The translations under genes were made by a program, and so were the position numbers. The notes beneath the pieces were generated by a model that did no database searches, was not told where the DNA came from, and worked only from the letters and a program-made list of their open reading frames with translations. This document shows, piece by piece, positions 37,237 through 50,700 of a stretch of DNA of 64,000 nt. Numbering within the stretch: position 1 is the first letter of the stretch; each line of letters begins with the position of its first letter. The DNA lies in NCBI GenBank assembly GCA_900239685.1, contig OENT01000052.1:124001-188000 (forward strand), given 5' to 3'. The DNA is from Rotaria macrura. Taxonomy: Eukaryota > Rotifera > Eurotatoria > Philodinida > Philodinidae.

Positions 37237-40101
37237 GATGTGTTTTTAATCTATGTTTTGAGCTAGGCATTTTAATATTTGAAAAAATTTAAGTCATATT
37301 TCATCATGCGAATCTAGGAAAATAGTTGTTGCGTAAAAAACACTTCCATATGACATTCTATGTGTATCTGGAGCCCGTACATGGAATGTGTCTAAACCGA
37401 TAGAAAGTTGCACTGTGAACACTGTTCTACTTAATATATATTCAAATTTAAATAGAAAATCTTGAATCTGCCACAGACTTGATCTTTTGAATGAAGTAGG
37501 ACTCGGATTGACAGAAAGTATCTTGTGAATCAAAACCGAAGTCGACATTAATGCCATCTCCGAAAATATATATCATATTCATTTACTGAAAGTTCATTAT
37601 TTGTATTGTTAAACCAAAGCAAAGATGGTATCGATGACATCGACTAATCATGAGACTAAGAATAGTCAAATGAATGAATCAGTTTTCACCATGATGATCG
37701 AATAATTAACTAAAAATCAAAATGTAATGGGGTAAATCAAAAAAAGCAAGCATTCTATTGTTAGTACGACAAGTGTCTATATTATCGAATATTGACTAAT
37801 TTAGTTATTAGAAAAACTGAATCAGTTTGTAAAGATGAAATGTACACATGATGAGACGTCACATGCAACAACGGTTCTTATCAAATAATACAGAATCTAA
37901 CAATATTTGGGTCGTGAATTCACTTCTTCGAAATGTACGTGTGAAGAAATTCTTACTTGTATGTAAATAAGTACTACAGTGACTAGCGATTTTTACTGAT
38001 TTTTCTCATTTTTCTTCATTATCAATTGCAAAAATAAGTAATAGTTTATTCATCAAATGAAGCATAGATAAAAGAAATTATAAGAGAGTTATTTTCTATG
38101 AAAACTTCATCTTTCAGTTTCACTGGTGACATGGAAAAAAAAATACTTAACGATCTTAAACATATATGATTAATTATTTAGATGATGTCTTGTCGACAAA
38201 TTTCCGTCTGTATAACAGCCTTATGTTGAAAGAGCATCATATAAACGAGTGCCGGTTGTGACAAGAAAACAATAGAACTCTGTCATATACGGTTTTTCTA
38301 TTAGAAGTTTTTGCATTTATTTATGACAGAAAAAAAAATATTCTTTATCTTAACGTGTAATAATAAAAATTTGTTTACTTCTGTTGAATGCATTAATGAC
38401 AAATTGTACACCTATGGTTAACAGATCCAGTCAACTCTATGAACACATCGTTGATTTTATCAACATGACTAGTTTTTGGTGGTTTTAACTTACAAATAAA
38501 GTAAATATGCTGAAGAGATACTATGTCACATTAATCACAAATAGATAAAGTATTAGGTGCTTTCGAATAGTACGCTTAAGATTTTCAAAGTATAATCATG
38601 AAATTTGACGGTGACACACGAAATTTGATTTCGATTTCAAGTAAATTTTAAGTCAAAAGGATGTATTTTTATAAAAAAAGAGACTCATAAGAATTGGCTC
38701 ATGAAAAATGAAACCAATGTCAAGCTTATTAGAAACGAGAAAAACGTCAATGGAAATCAAATTAAATGCAAGAACGAACAAATAATGAATACATAAAGAA
38801 AATGAAATCAAACAATTAATTGAGCCAGTCAATGGTTGGTTTTATATTTGAGCTGCAGCTTTTCTATGATTGCTTCCAATCGAAAACATATATCAAGAGT
38901 TGTTCTTCAGTCGAAAAGATCGGTATCTGAATATTGTATATCCTCTCAAAAGACATAATGAATCGCCAATTTTGCTTACTCAATTTGAAGTTATCAAGTT
39001 GTTCAATTCTCAGCGCCTTTGGTAGAATTATCGATTAAAAATTTCCTATGATTTCTACAGAAATTTAACCTCACTCTTGTATACCTGACTCATATTATAT
39101 TGAAGTTATCAAAGATAGAATAGCATAGAAATATATCCTTGCATGTGATGATGTATCCGTGTCATTGATATTCTCATGACACGAAAAAATAATCTATTAT
39201 ATTTTAATACCTACCGATCGTCTAGCCAGTATAACTTGTTTAGTTCACATATCTCTTCATTGGAACATAGACACAATAGAGTGGGATACTTCAATAAAGT
39301 TTTCTGAAGTACTCATTGATAGAAAGCATTGTATAACAAAACCATTCTTGATAAGACAATGGAATTCGTCTTCTATATCAACTTTCTTTGTATGAGAACA
39401 TGAGGATGAGTAAGAATCCAGTCGAAAGTCCGTAACCCATGACCTGCATGAGCATATCTACGAAGGGATTTACTTCGCGAACGATAAAAAACTGAAATTT
39501 TCTATCACATTTCTATTACGTTCTGTGTAAGAAAACTAAACGATTAAATATCTAGATATCATGTATTCGAGATTAAATGATGAAAATTAAGTTTGAACAC
39601 TGGCAAATATATGAAAAATGTCATAAGAACGTGTCATGGTGAAATTCTACAATGGTAGAAATCTAAATGAAGTTAAATATCATACCTATACATTTAGACG
39701 TTTACACTTCCACATATTCACAACACTCGAGAGACAACTTCTATTCATGCGTTGGCTTCCTTGGATTACAAATGAATGATACCATCTTTTTTATGTGACA
39801 AAAAAAATATAGTTAGACTTAATTCAAAAGCAAAGAGGACACAGAGTTTAAGATTGTTTGTTATAAAATGTAACAGAATTAATATTTTCTTTATGTTAAA
39901 AGGAGTCGACAGTAGTGCTTTATTAAGTAATCATTTTCTTGTTGATTCTCTAAATTTTGATAAACAAAAGTATTTCTGGAAAAGAAAGGAAAACAAAGTA
40001 ACAGAATAGGAAAAAAAGAACTGTGTACGTTCTCTAGCTCTAACTCTTCAATTTGGTTGTGACTAATTCTATATTTATTAGCTATTTAACCAATTTCATC
40101 A
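37237..40101. other. Intergenic, one weak minus-strand coding-like fragment
   Basis: Mostly featureless AT-rich DNA. At 37294-37557 on the minus strand an 87-codon frame has non-repetitive, protein-like composition (FHVRAPDTHRMSYGSVFYAT). It may be the last exon of an unrecognised or decayed gene, but I found no upstream partner exon. Everything from 37.6 to 40.1 kb lacks recognisable content. Confidence 0.4.
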
Positions 40102-40832
40102 GCGATTCTATTGATTCTAACTGTAATGTCTTGCCTCGATGAATTCGATGAATATTGGAACTTTGATGATCCTTCAAAATGGAGTGATCAGTTTCCATCA
40201 GTCAGAGCACAATGTCAATCACCTGTCAATATTAAATCTAGTCGAACTGTTATGCAACAATATCCACTATTTGTATTTTCTTCTAAGTGCACGGAGCGAC
40301 TTTTGTTTACATTGAGAAACACGGGTCAAAAACTTACAGTCACATTAACTCAAACAGATACCAGAAACAAGGAAACAGATCTTTGGGTCATCGGAGGAGG
40401 CCTGAACGGTACATTTGATTTCGTCAATTTTCATCTACATTGGGGTAACAATGAGGTTATAAGAATTTCGAAAATCAAGAAATAGCCGTATTTGGATACT
40501 TTTTTAATGTATCTGGTCGATTTGATGAAGAAAATACAGAATCGAGAAAATATGCTGATGCTTCTAATCTTTTAAAAATTAACGTTGATGTATATGATTG
40601 TACATTCAATTTAAGTAATCTTATGCAGATTGAAGATAAAAGATTTAATCATTACATTGGAAGTTTAACGACTCTACCCTGCACTAAAGGTGTTAAATAA
40701 GCAATATTTGTCAATGCTATACCCATAATGGAACACTGTTTAAATTTACTTCGTAATAATGTAATGCGGAAATCTTTTAGGCCAGTACAGTCAATCAATC
40801 GTCGAATTATTCATCCAGATTTTAACAAGTAG
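40102..40832 (+). pseudogene. Alpha carbonic anhydrase, decayed
   Basis: Carbonic anhydrases hydrate CO2 using a zinc held by three His. The first part reads EYWNFDDPSKWSD, QCQSPVNI and LNGTFDFVNFHLHWGNN, with the first two zinc ligands in HLHWG. Right after it (about 40450-40465) roughly 45 expected residues are missing, including the HGSEH and the ExHxVH motif that carries the third zinc His, and the frame changes. The second part resumes with EIAVFGYFFNVSG, then HYIGSLTTLPCTKGV, an in-frame TAA where Trp is usual, and LNLLRNNVMRKSFRPVQSIN to the final stop. It therefore cannot make an active enzyme. The signal-like start (ILLILTVMSC) lacks an obvious upstream ATG. Confidence 0.85.
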
Positions 40833-43800
40833 AAAATGTCTTGAACAAAATACTAAATTGCGTAGTTTTATAGAAAAAAAATTTATAATATTAATTAGTT
40901 AAATATTTATATGTCTAAATCGAGCCGGTTGACGTTTGAAATCAATGTTTTTGTTCTAATTATAAATTTGATGTCCTATTGGAGTATTATCCATGCCCAC
41001 ATTCTTTGTCGATGACATCTTACGATTAAATAAGCAGCGTTGACATTTTTCTATGAATACATCACGCAAGAGTTGAAATGGCGAGTTAATATGAGATTTC
41101 CTATTTTAAAAAAATCATAATCTTACAATGTTCCATCAATACGAGAATCTAGAAAGCTATAAATTAATTGTTTCTTTTATGGCCGTCAATAAATCCGGTT
41201 TCGGTCAAGTTCATACTTATTCAATATGAAAGAAATTGATAATGAATGTTAATTGAAGAAAATTTTCTTAAAGGAATATCTGTAAAACAGTACGAATGAT
41301 CGTTGATATGCTCGTAGATAAATTTATATAGATATTGTATTGATTCAATATCAAATACAGTAGAGTGTAATGAACACTCAACAACTAATTAACAATATGC
41401 CAAATTTTAGATTTACTGACAATAAAGCTGTCATAGCTAACATCATATATGAATGAGGATTAGTAAAATTAGAAATATGCCTATGTAAAGAACTTTGAAC
41501 AAAAACCTTGTGCATTTCTTGTTGAAATGTATGATCAAATCTGTACTATAGTCGTTTTTTAATTAAATAGTTTCTCATGATGCAGAGTTATACTGTCTAT
41601 TCAAAAAGAACTAGCGTAATTTTACAAGATTTATCAGGCCAAAAACAGAATGAGAAATTATTTCTCTTTATGTATACTAAGCTGGATTTTTTCGACTGAA
41701 ATTGAAACTTCAATGCTGACGATTTCAAGCTAACAATTTACTGAGAATTTCTATCGAATATTTCAGATAAACAGACACTATGTTGTTTGAAAAATGCAAG
41801 CAACTTTTCTAGACGAACTATATAATACATAGTTGTTGCTTCAGCCCAAGATAAACACGAATCATAAAAATATTAGTTAAACTATAGTCTCATTTGAGCT
41901 TTCTCATAAATTCATTCAGTTTTGAAGAAATCAATTGTTTATCATCGATTTGTTTCTTTAAAAAAATTTTACATTTCTTTTTCTTTTGAACTTCAAATTA
42001 CTTAAAAGAACTTCATTATCAACACGAAATATTATTATAACTGTTCGATTATCAATACTTTCATGATTCATTCGATTGTCGAAGTACCGCCAATGGGGTA
42101 TAAACTACAGTAATACTTGTTTTCAATCGATATTCAATATTCGTTAAATCTGATGAACTTATACGAGATTAAGAAACCATAAATGTAAAGATCAATGATT
42201 AGAATACTTCTCTTCTTACATGCATTTTCAACAAAAAGACAATTGCATTAGAGTTATGACATATTCATGACATTGCATACAAGTCATCTTTCATTGTGTA
42301 TTAAAGTATTCAGCATAAAATAGAACATCGACTATGTTCATCATATGTAAATTAATGAACAATAATTCGAGTAATATTCAAGTGAAAGAAATTAATCACT
42401 ATATGAATGTACATGAAATAAGATACATTTATTCATATCATTTGAAATCATTTGTGTGAGTGGTTAAATTGATTATAGTTCTAGATGTAATATTGTAGAA
42501 GATCAACAGGGGACTTCTAGTGATCCATCGGATGATAGTACGAATTTAAAATACAATAAAGAAGTCGAACTACACGAGAAAGTCAGTCTTATGGTCATGA
42601 TTGAATACTATATGTACCGTGATCGATATTGATTTGAGTTCTACATTCTAGAAATGTTTTCCTGTGAATATTAACGTTCTCCAAATACATATTTGCATGC
42701 AACGTATGAAGGTTTCTTTCTTCAAAAAACTATTCTTCGAAATCATTTTCATTATAGCGAGACGAGAAAACAAATAGGTCACGTACTACGTTAGATTATG
42801 AATTGAAAAAATGTTACTGACAAAATTAATACATTAGAATTTTCAAACTGGATATTCCTTTTAACAGCATAATTAACTTGTATGTATGTATGTTGTTGTG
42901 TTAATTAAGATGAATAAAGAACATAACAACTACGCAGTTAGATATTCCTTCATCATTATTTCTGTCAAAAAAAAGGGATTTTCTACATAGAGCAGTCTAA
43001 TCAAATGAAATTTTCAGTCATAAATCGTACAATTTTTCGCAGACATTTAGTTTGAATTAACATGAAAAATCTGTTGAATGATAACTGAAAGTATTGTTAT
43101 CGAATGTTGTTTGATGTTCTTGATGTTTTCTTTTTTTTTGCATGAGACCTGTAGAAGTCTATATATACGAGAGAAAAGCAGAAATGAATTATTGAATGCC
43201 TGGAAAAACGTTGAAGATTATACTGAATGGATAAAACTATTCTATTTTTAAATTTAAAAAAAACGAAGATTAATCTAAAACCACGGGAGTGATATTATGT
43301 AGAGCATCTAAACATGATGTGTCGTGCCACCGAAGATAAAGTGATATTCTGTTAAAATTTGTGACTCCTATAATTTAAAAAAAGACATAAATAGAAAAAC
43401 AGAAAACATGCATTAAAAACTCGTGTTATTTTATGAACAATAAGATTTCCAATGAATACTGACTTTTCAATTGAAAATCTTAAATTTTATCTCATCAATT
43501 TTATCATATCACAACAGATTCTATCTTCATCATTTGTATATGTTTTTGCACTGATTATAATCAAGAACAATTTTGATGATGCTATATGAGTCTGATTTTA
43601 TGAATCTAGAAATCTACTAAAATCTTTACTACAACGTTATTTATTCAAAATTAATAGTTAGTCGAATAAGTATCGATCCTATTGAACAGTTAACTACTTC
43701 AAAATTTATTCATGTCATCAAAATTCAATCTTGGACCTTGTCATACAGTTAGTATAGAAATGGAAATTTCTTTCGGTAGAAATTCGTAAGAAAAAAAAAT

Positions 43801-44814
43801 TGTAAAATAATGATGCAGAATATCATGCAAGGTTGTTCTTTAAATGGTTGCTTTTTGAGTAGAGAAAGTTAACGGTTTTGAAATACTCTCAAAAGAAAAC
43901 AACACCGTTCCTATTCTTTCAAGCACTCTAGAGAAAAAGAGTGCGTTATTTTGCACACTCTAAACTAATGATCAGAGTCAAATGGTAACACTAATGATGA
44001 CCAATCGTCAATAATAGAAAAAAAAGATGTCGGAAACAAGGTTTCGTGCAATAAGAGGACAGTGATCTCAACTGACAAGTGATCATATGTACTATACTTT
44101 TTGAAAAAATTCGTTTAATTTAGATATCTGCCAACATTCATACTGAATATTTCTTCTGAGAATGTAATTACAATAATTGTGTATTGATCGATTCCTGATT
44201 CTTTTCCGTGTTTCTCAATACTATTGCGCAGTGTGTGCCACTAGTGTCGAAAGATCAGAATTACATTTGACCTTTTGATTTCGAAATAAATTATATCATC
44301 TATAAGTAAAATATCACTCGTTGTTTAAATGAATATGTTTGCTTAATAAATCGATCATCGATTTCAATATATGTTCCTTTTTGTTCGTTGTTAAATATAC
44401 ATTGTATCACATACTATTGATTGTCAGTCGTATTATAAACAAACGATATTGGACGAAAGAAAAATGTGACCTTTTTTTTTCTTTTTCTTTTTTTTTTGTT
44501 CTTGTAAGAAATCTGTCTATCGAACAAAGTAGATCAACATCAATAGATCGGTTGATTTCTTTGGATAAGGATTATTCGTTTCGTTGTCTCTTCTATTCTT
44601 TTTCTTTTACTGTCGTTTGACATTCTTGTTCTAACATTGTTTCATCTAACAACAAAACACCTCAACGATGAAAATATGCAACTGCTGAACCATCATAAAC
44701 GACCCTGTGATTGTAAGCATGTGTTCTCTCACGTTTACTTAATATTTGAGAAATAAAATACCTTGATTGAGAAATGATCGAGTTCATTTTATAATTTTAT
44801 TTCATACATTAAAA
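40833..44814. other. Long AT-rich intergenic stretch
   Basis: About 4 kb with no gene I can support. Some poly-T/C tracts (44468-44500) and a short inverted repeat near 43924-43962 (CACTCTAGAG...AGAGTGC) are visible. The 93-codon frame at 44339-44620 is low-complexity. Confidence 0.5.
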
Positions 44815-46604
44815 ATGATGTCTAGTGAAATCTTTCTTCTCTTTGGTAAGCCAACCAATACATTGAACGACTATGTACATTAACATGGGTGCTTGTAGAT
44901 ATTAGAATAGATAAACGCTTCTTATATTATTTTAGTATTTAGTAACAGCTATGCCATTGTCATCATAGCTAGTTTTATTCTCAAAACAACATCAGCTGAA
45001 TATGATTGTTCAGCGAAAACTGATGGATGGTATTATGATCCAGAATTTTGTCATATCTATTGGCGTTGTACGCATGGTGCATCAGAAGAATTTGAATGTG
45101 CTAGTGGGACAGCTTGGGATCATCTTGAAAATCGTTGTAATTGGCTTGACAGTGTAGACTGTAAGCGTGCTGAAAAATCGGCAGGACAATTTTCATCTGA
45201 TAATGATGATGAAGAAGACGATCAAGAAGATGACGTACCGATTTCTACTGATAGTAAATCGAAAAGAAAAACAAAAAAACCATCATCGAATAAAAGAATG
45301 CTAAACATTGATGAAGATGAAGATGGTATTTATCGATTATGAAAATTTAAATCGGTCTGCATGAAACAGGCTTGGCGTTGTGCTTTTAAATATAGTTCAT
45401 TTTATTATTGTTGTTGTTCTTCTTCTTCTTCTCATAAATTTTAATCAAACTTCTCTTCCAGTTTCATGTCTAACTGTTTGTCGAGCAAGTTCATCTGCTG
45501 AACTATTTTGTTCTGGACGTGACGGATTTTTTGCGTAAGAAATTTTCTTCTTATCTTCTTCTTGTTCTTCTTCTATTGAGAAATGCATGATAAATTTTGT
45601 TCTATTATATCAGTGATCCTGACTATTGCACGAGATATTATCGATGTGCGCATGGTGTTGATCAAGGATTTGAATGTCCCAAAGGCACTGCGTGGGATGA
45701 AGAAACCAAATCATGTGCATGGATTGATCAAGTTAATTGTGATCAAAAGAAAGTTGATTATTCAACAAGTACCACTACAGAAGGCATGAAATTCTTTATT
45801 ATATAATTCAACTTGGTTTTCTTGTTTTAATAGTCATATATTGAACAATCGATTGATTTTCTTTTTCCTCTATTAGATACAACAACATCACATAGAAAAT
45901 CCGATACAGAATCTGTACTCTCTGAACCGAGTATAGGATCTATGATACCACCAACACATGGAAAAGATAGTAGTAGTGCAGGTGCATCAACTGTTGAATG
46001 TCAACCAACAGGAGTCTATACAATAGCCGATCCAACTGAATGCAACACTTATTATCAATGTGATAAAGGTATACGTACACGGCTCAACTGCCCTGAAAGA
46101 CAATTATTCGATGCTGATAAACGACAATGTATGGAATATGAACGAGTTTTTTGTGGATCTAGATCGGTTAGTTTAGCTGATAAAAATCAATGTAAGTCAG
46201 AATATATGAATAAAAGAACTATCATAGTGGTTAATGTCAATTATTCAATGTATAGGTATCAATAAACGTGACGGAATCCATCCAGATACAGAACGTGACT
46301 GTCACTTCTATTATCAATGTGTATCACAAAATAAAATGCGCGAAGCTAAATGTCCAAGTGATCAAAAATTTAGTAGTTATATAGGCAAATGTGGTCCAGC
46401 TAGTAATGCTCCAATGCCATGCGGTAGTTATATCCCAGGCAGTGCAGCGATGCAATGTATGTGTCTGTTTGTTTGAATTTGCCGATCTATTCAAAATGAT
46501 TCCATTTGAATTTGTTTTTCTTGTCTGTTTTAGATCATCGAAATATTGGATTCTTGATCTCATTTGTCATAACAATGATTTTATTTATTCTTTTTGATTT
46601 ATAA
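44815..46604 (+). CDS. Peritrophin-like protein A, four chitin-binding (CBM14) domains
   Basis: Seven exons (44815-44845, 44936-45325, 45462-45534, 45614-45768, 45877-46191, 46256-46456, 46534-46604) splice to about 411 residues. The signal peptide is MMSSEIFLLF... ending near TTSA. Four six-Cys peritrophin-A domains follow: WYYDPEFCHIYWRC, FFADPDYCTRYYRC, VYTIADPTECNTYYQC and IHPDTERDCHFYYQC mark the core of each. An acidic Ser/Lys linker separates domains 1 and 2, and a Ser/Thr linker 2 and 3. The last exon encodes a hydrophobic tail (FLISFVITMILFILFDL), a GPI signal or membrane anchor. Such proteins bind chitin in cuticle, jaws or gut lining. The donor of exon 4 is ambiguous: GT at 45769, or a GC donor at 45784; both keep frame. 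The first exon is inferred. Confidence 0.88.
45411..45433. repeat. TTG/TTC trinucleotide tract in peritrophin A intron 2
   Basis: A TTGTTGTTG run passes into TTCTTCTTC repeats about 30 bp before the polypyrimidine tract of the exon 3 acceptor. It is a microsatellite that may vary in length and forms part of the pyrimidine-rich splice region. Confidence 0.6.
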
Positions 46605-47788
46605 TCGATGAAAAACTTTTCTTTCTCATCTTTTTTCTACTCTTATTTTATGTGCCTATTGTTGCTGTAGTTTATGTTTTATTGTTTAGTAAAGAGAGAA
46701 GAATGTAAAGATGAATATTTATAATTAAAAGTATGATAAAATAGAACAAATAGATTGAAAATGAAATTGTTTTGATTATGAATATGTGTCATTTCTTGTA
46801 AAAGAAGGGACTCAATTTAAAATGTGAACGACTATTTTATGTCAAATGTTCTTTCAAATATCGAACGATATAGCTACTTCTCAAGTATTACATTTGAATA
46901 TCAACATACTAAAAAGTTTATGCTTATTTGTTTTTTTCTATTAGTCGTTGATGTAAAAGAGAAAACATGCAGTTTCTCTAATCTTGATAAGATGTTATGT
47001 TGTATAATATAGCAGCTTGCATGTGCTATAGTAGTTTCCTTTTTTCAATCGTCAATAGTTTAACATAGTAGAAAACGTCAAATTAATACCATCCTTCGAA
47101 ATCTTGCCAACCCCGAAATAACTTTGCTATTTTATCTGGATAACGATCATAAAAATAGATCAATCTAATTATAAGAATCAAGATAAGATAAGACTTCAAA
47201 TTGAACAGACAATATCAGTACTTGACAATGTAAATACAATAAAAATTAAGAAAAACATTTCATGAACTAATCGAAAATAAGATTTTATTTAACCTTTTCA
47301 ATTTGTTTTCGCGCTGTTTATTTTTAATGATTTCTTGAGCATACATATTTGATCATTTACCAAGAATCTTCTCTTACGTCATCATAATTAATCCTTTACT
47401 TTTCGTTCGTTTTGTTGTCTTCATGAGACATATGTATATACATTATTTATGTATCTATATGTACATCTCTGTACATGTATATTTGTTTCTTTTTTATTTT
47501 GATTTCCTTCATCCGATAAAAGAACCCATATAGAATATAGATAGATGAACGAAGAAAAAAAACAAATTTAAACCTCGAATAAATAGAGTTGATCTAATAC
47601 AGAGTTTGCTGTTTGTATGTATTACGTATGTCCGAGTGTATACGTCCAATTAAACGATGTTCACCTTTTTCTTAACGAAAAAGAAAAAACAAAGCCTGTA
47701 GACAAAAGAAAACGAAAAACAGTAATATTGTGTCATAAAAACAAGTGAATTTTATTTGATCAATGAATACATGAGGCATGGATAAAAT
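46605..47788. other. Spacer between the two peritrophin genes
   Basis: About 1.2 kb of AT-rich DNA, with TATGTA-type microsatellite tracts near 47430-47480. It should contain the 3' end of gene A and the promoter of gene B. No coding content seen. Confidence 0.5.
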
Positions 47789-50700
47789 ATGGATAGACGA
47801 ATATCGTGGTTATTTATGATTTATTTAATAAAAATCGTCTTTAATTCAATTGAATCACGTCATTTAGTAAATTTAATAAAGCAACAAAATGAATCGACGA
47901 TTGAAAATCAAACATCGTCCAACTCAACAAATAGTATCATGGAATATCAATCAACTTATTCAATTTCTTTGGCAGAGAATACGACAAAAACCTATACAAA
48001 CAACATCAATCAATCATTTATAACAAAAACAAATTCTTATTTATACAATCTTGATGACGATAATGAAAATCTATTAGATCGTGTTAAACGAGACATAGCT
48101 CCATTCGTATGTAAAGGTATCAAATTAACCCTTTCGATACTTCGATTGATATATATATATATATATAATACAAAACTTGTAAACATGTTTAGCTGACGGA
48201 TATTATCCCGATCGACAGAATTGTCGACTATATCATATTTGTACATCAGGTGTTGACACAGCAGCTGTTTGCGGTGAAGGTACAGCATGGGATCCAATTA
48301 AGAAGAATTGTGGATGGGAAAATACGGTTGAATGTAAAAAAGGACTTCGAAAATGGGATAAAATAACAGACATACGAGGAGGTGAGTAGAAACTGTTGAT
48401 ATATTTACATGGGTGAATAGCAAATCTTTACATGAAAAACTGCTACATCAGAATTGAACAATTTTGGAAATATCTTTTTTTATCTCAATCAAAATTTATT
48501 TTACAAATTCTAATAATCTATGGTGCAACAGTCTTTATATTTATTTTCATAGTCATGGTGTTGAAGAAGCAACACTGTCTAACAATAGATCAGCAATGTT
48601 CTTCTCTCTCTCGAAAATTCCATTAGCTACATTTGCCACATTTAAAAAAAAATAGGACAAGAAAAAAACACTCATGCAATAGATTTGTCAATTTTTAGGG
48701 TGAACTCGTCATAAACGTTTTCCTAGATAACACACTGCTTAGATCCGGTTATTTTGATTGATTGAAGTGATCTTGTAAGATAGTGATTATTTCGACTTTC
48801 ATGAACTTATTAACATATCATTCGAAACGGCAACAATCAAGTGAGCGCAATCTTAGTTTGCAAGATACTTTCGGCAGGCTGATAGGAAAACTATGAGTGT
48901 CTTGTACGATTGTTTTTCGCTTCATTCCATTGGCTTATATGCAATCATTATGAATCATAGACTGTTTGAAAGACAAGACAATTTCCAATCAGCTGATTAA
49001 TAAATAATAGATATAGTCAGAGTTTGTATTCATTGAAAAGATGCGAAGTTTGGCATTGAATGGAAATTCATTCTTATGAATGATTCTCTTCTGTGCTGCG
49101 ACATCACCACTAATAAACATGTTATAAAATTTGATTGGAAATACAAAAAAGATAGTTCTATTGACTATTAAAAGTGGTTTTCTCCGTATATCGTATGATT
49201 GCAACGAAATAGGATTGTACATACTTTCAAGTGTCACCCCGTGAATGCCTAACAAATTCTTTTCCTAGCAACATGACATTGAAAAGTATCATTAGTCTAT
49301 TTCTGTCGATGTCGTTTTTTCACATATTATCATAAATTAACCGTGTGTGTACTGTATTTCAATGCATTTTAAAGTTGAAGTAAAACAGAAACCATCGATA
49401 TTCGATTGCATTGCTCATATTTTATGATTATGAAATGTCAAAACAAAGGCAACCAATCTTATGTCGATTCTCTATCTTCAGGAAGGGTAGAGAAATTTCA
49501 TTGAAAATTATTATTTATGTGTCAATCAGTACCATTTCAGTTCATTGTATATTCTTGGGAAGTTTCAACTTTTTCTGAACGTAGTCGAAAAGAGAACAAT
49601 TGCTTACGGGGAGTATTCTATGAAAAAAACAAATTAAATCGTTTGGAATAGAAAATTAATTCACATAATAGATTGAACCCTCACGCATTCTCTATACTAC
49701 ATTTAGTGACTCTATTTGCTACTGATGCAGCTCTTGCCTGGCGAGCTAAAAAGAAAACAACAACAACTCGTGCACCAATTAAAGTCGATTCAAATTTTAC
49801 ATGTGAATATGATGCTGAAGGATTGTTTCCTGGTAAATGAATTGTAATTTTTATAATATAAATTGATCATGTCATACATGAGCTTATTCTAGATCCTAAA
49901 TATTGTCATATCTATCATTTCTGTGGTATTGGTACACATCAAGTTCTTCAATGTCTTAATAATCTTTGGTATTCAACTGAAACACAAGGTTGTGATTGGC
50001 CAGAAAAATCAGATTGTAAGTATTTTCTTGACATAGTTAAGTGGAAGATTAACTTAATAAGTTATTAGGTAAAGCTGGTAATTTACATACATCGTCGACG
50101 GCAGCCACAAATATGATTGACGGTGATGGAAATATTGTTACAACACCAAGAAATTTTCGACTTAATGTCTATTCACCAATTGAATGTCCGCCGGGTATAC
50201 AAAAATATTTCCCTGATCCATACGATTGTTCTGCTTATCATTATTGTAGCGGTAAGTTTTTAGATTAGTTTTTATCTCTCAAATCAGAAGAATTTTTCCA
50301 ATGATAAATATGATTTTTTATTTTAATTGGTGAGAAATTACTTTAATACGTCCATGTTTGCAATCGGTTGCTTAAATGAGGTTTTATTATAATTATAGGT
50401 GGTATTGACAAACCATCATTCTGTGATGCTGGTCTCTTCTACGATAAGAGTAAGTGTTAATCATTATCGAATACTTTTTGTGGAGTTCTTAGAATTGTTT
50501 TCTTTAGAGAAAAATACTTAATATAAGTTTATGTTGAGATTACAGCTGTCTTTCTTCATTAGGTGATGATGTACAATGAAAGTTCATTGTGTACATTCTT
50601 TTAGTACAATGAGCATTGAAATTGATCTCTTCTCATTTGTTTATAATAGAAGAAAAACACTTCAAACATGCTTATACTATTAGCTTTAGTTGTAGTGCTA

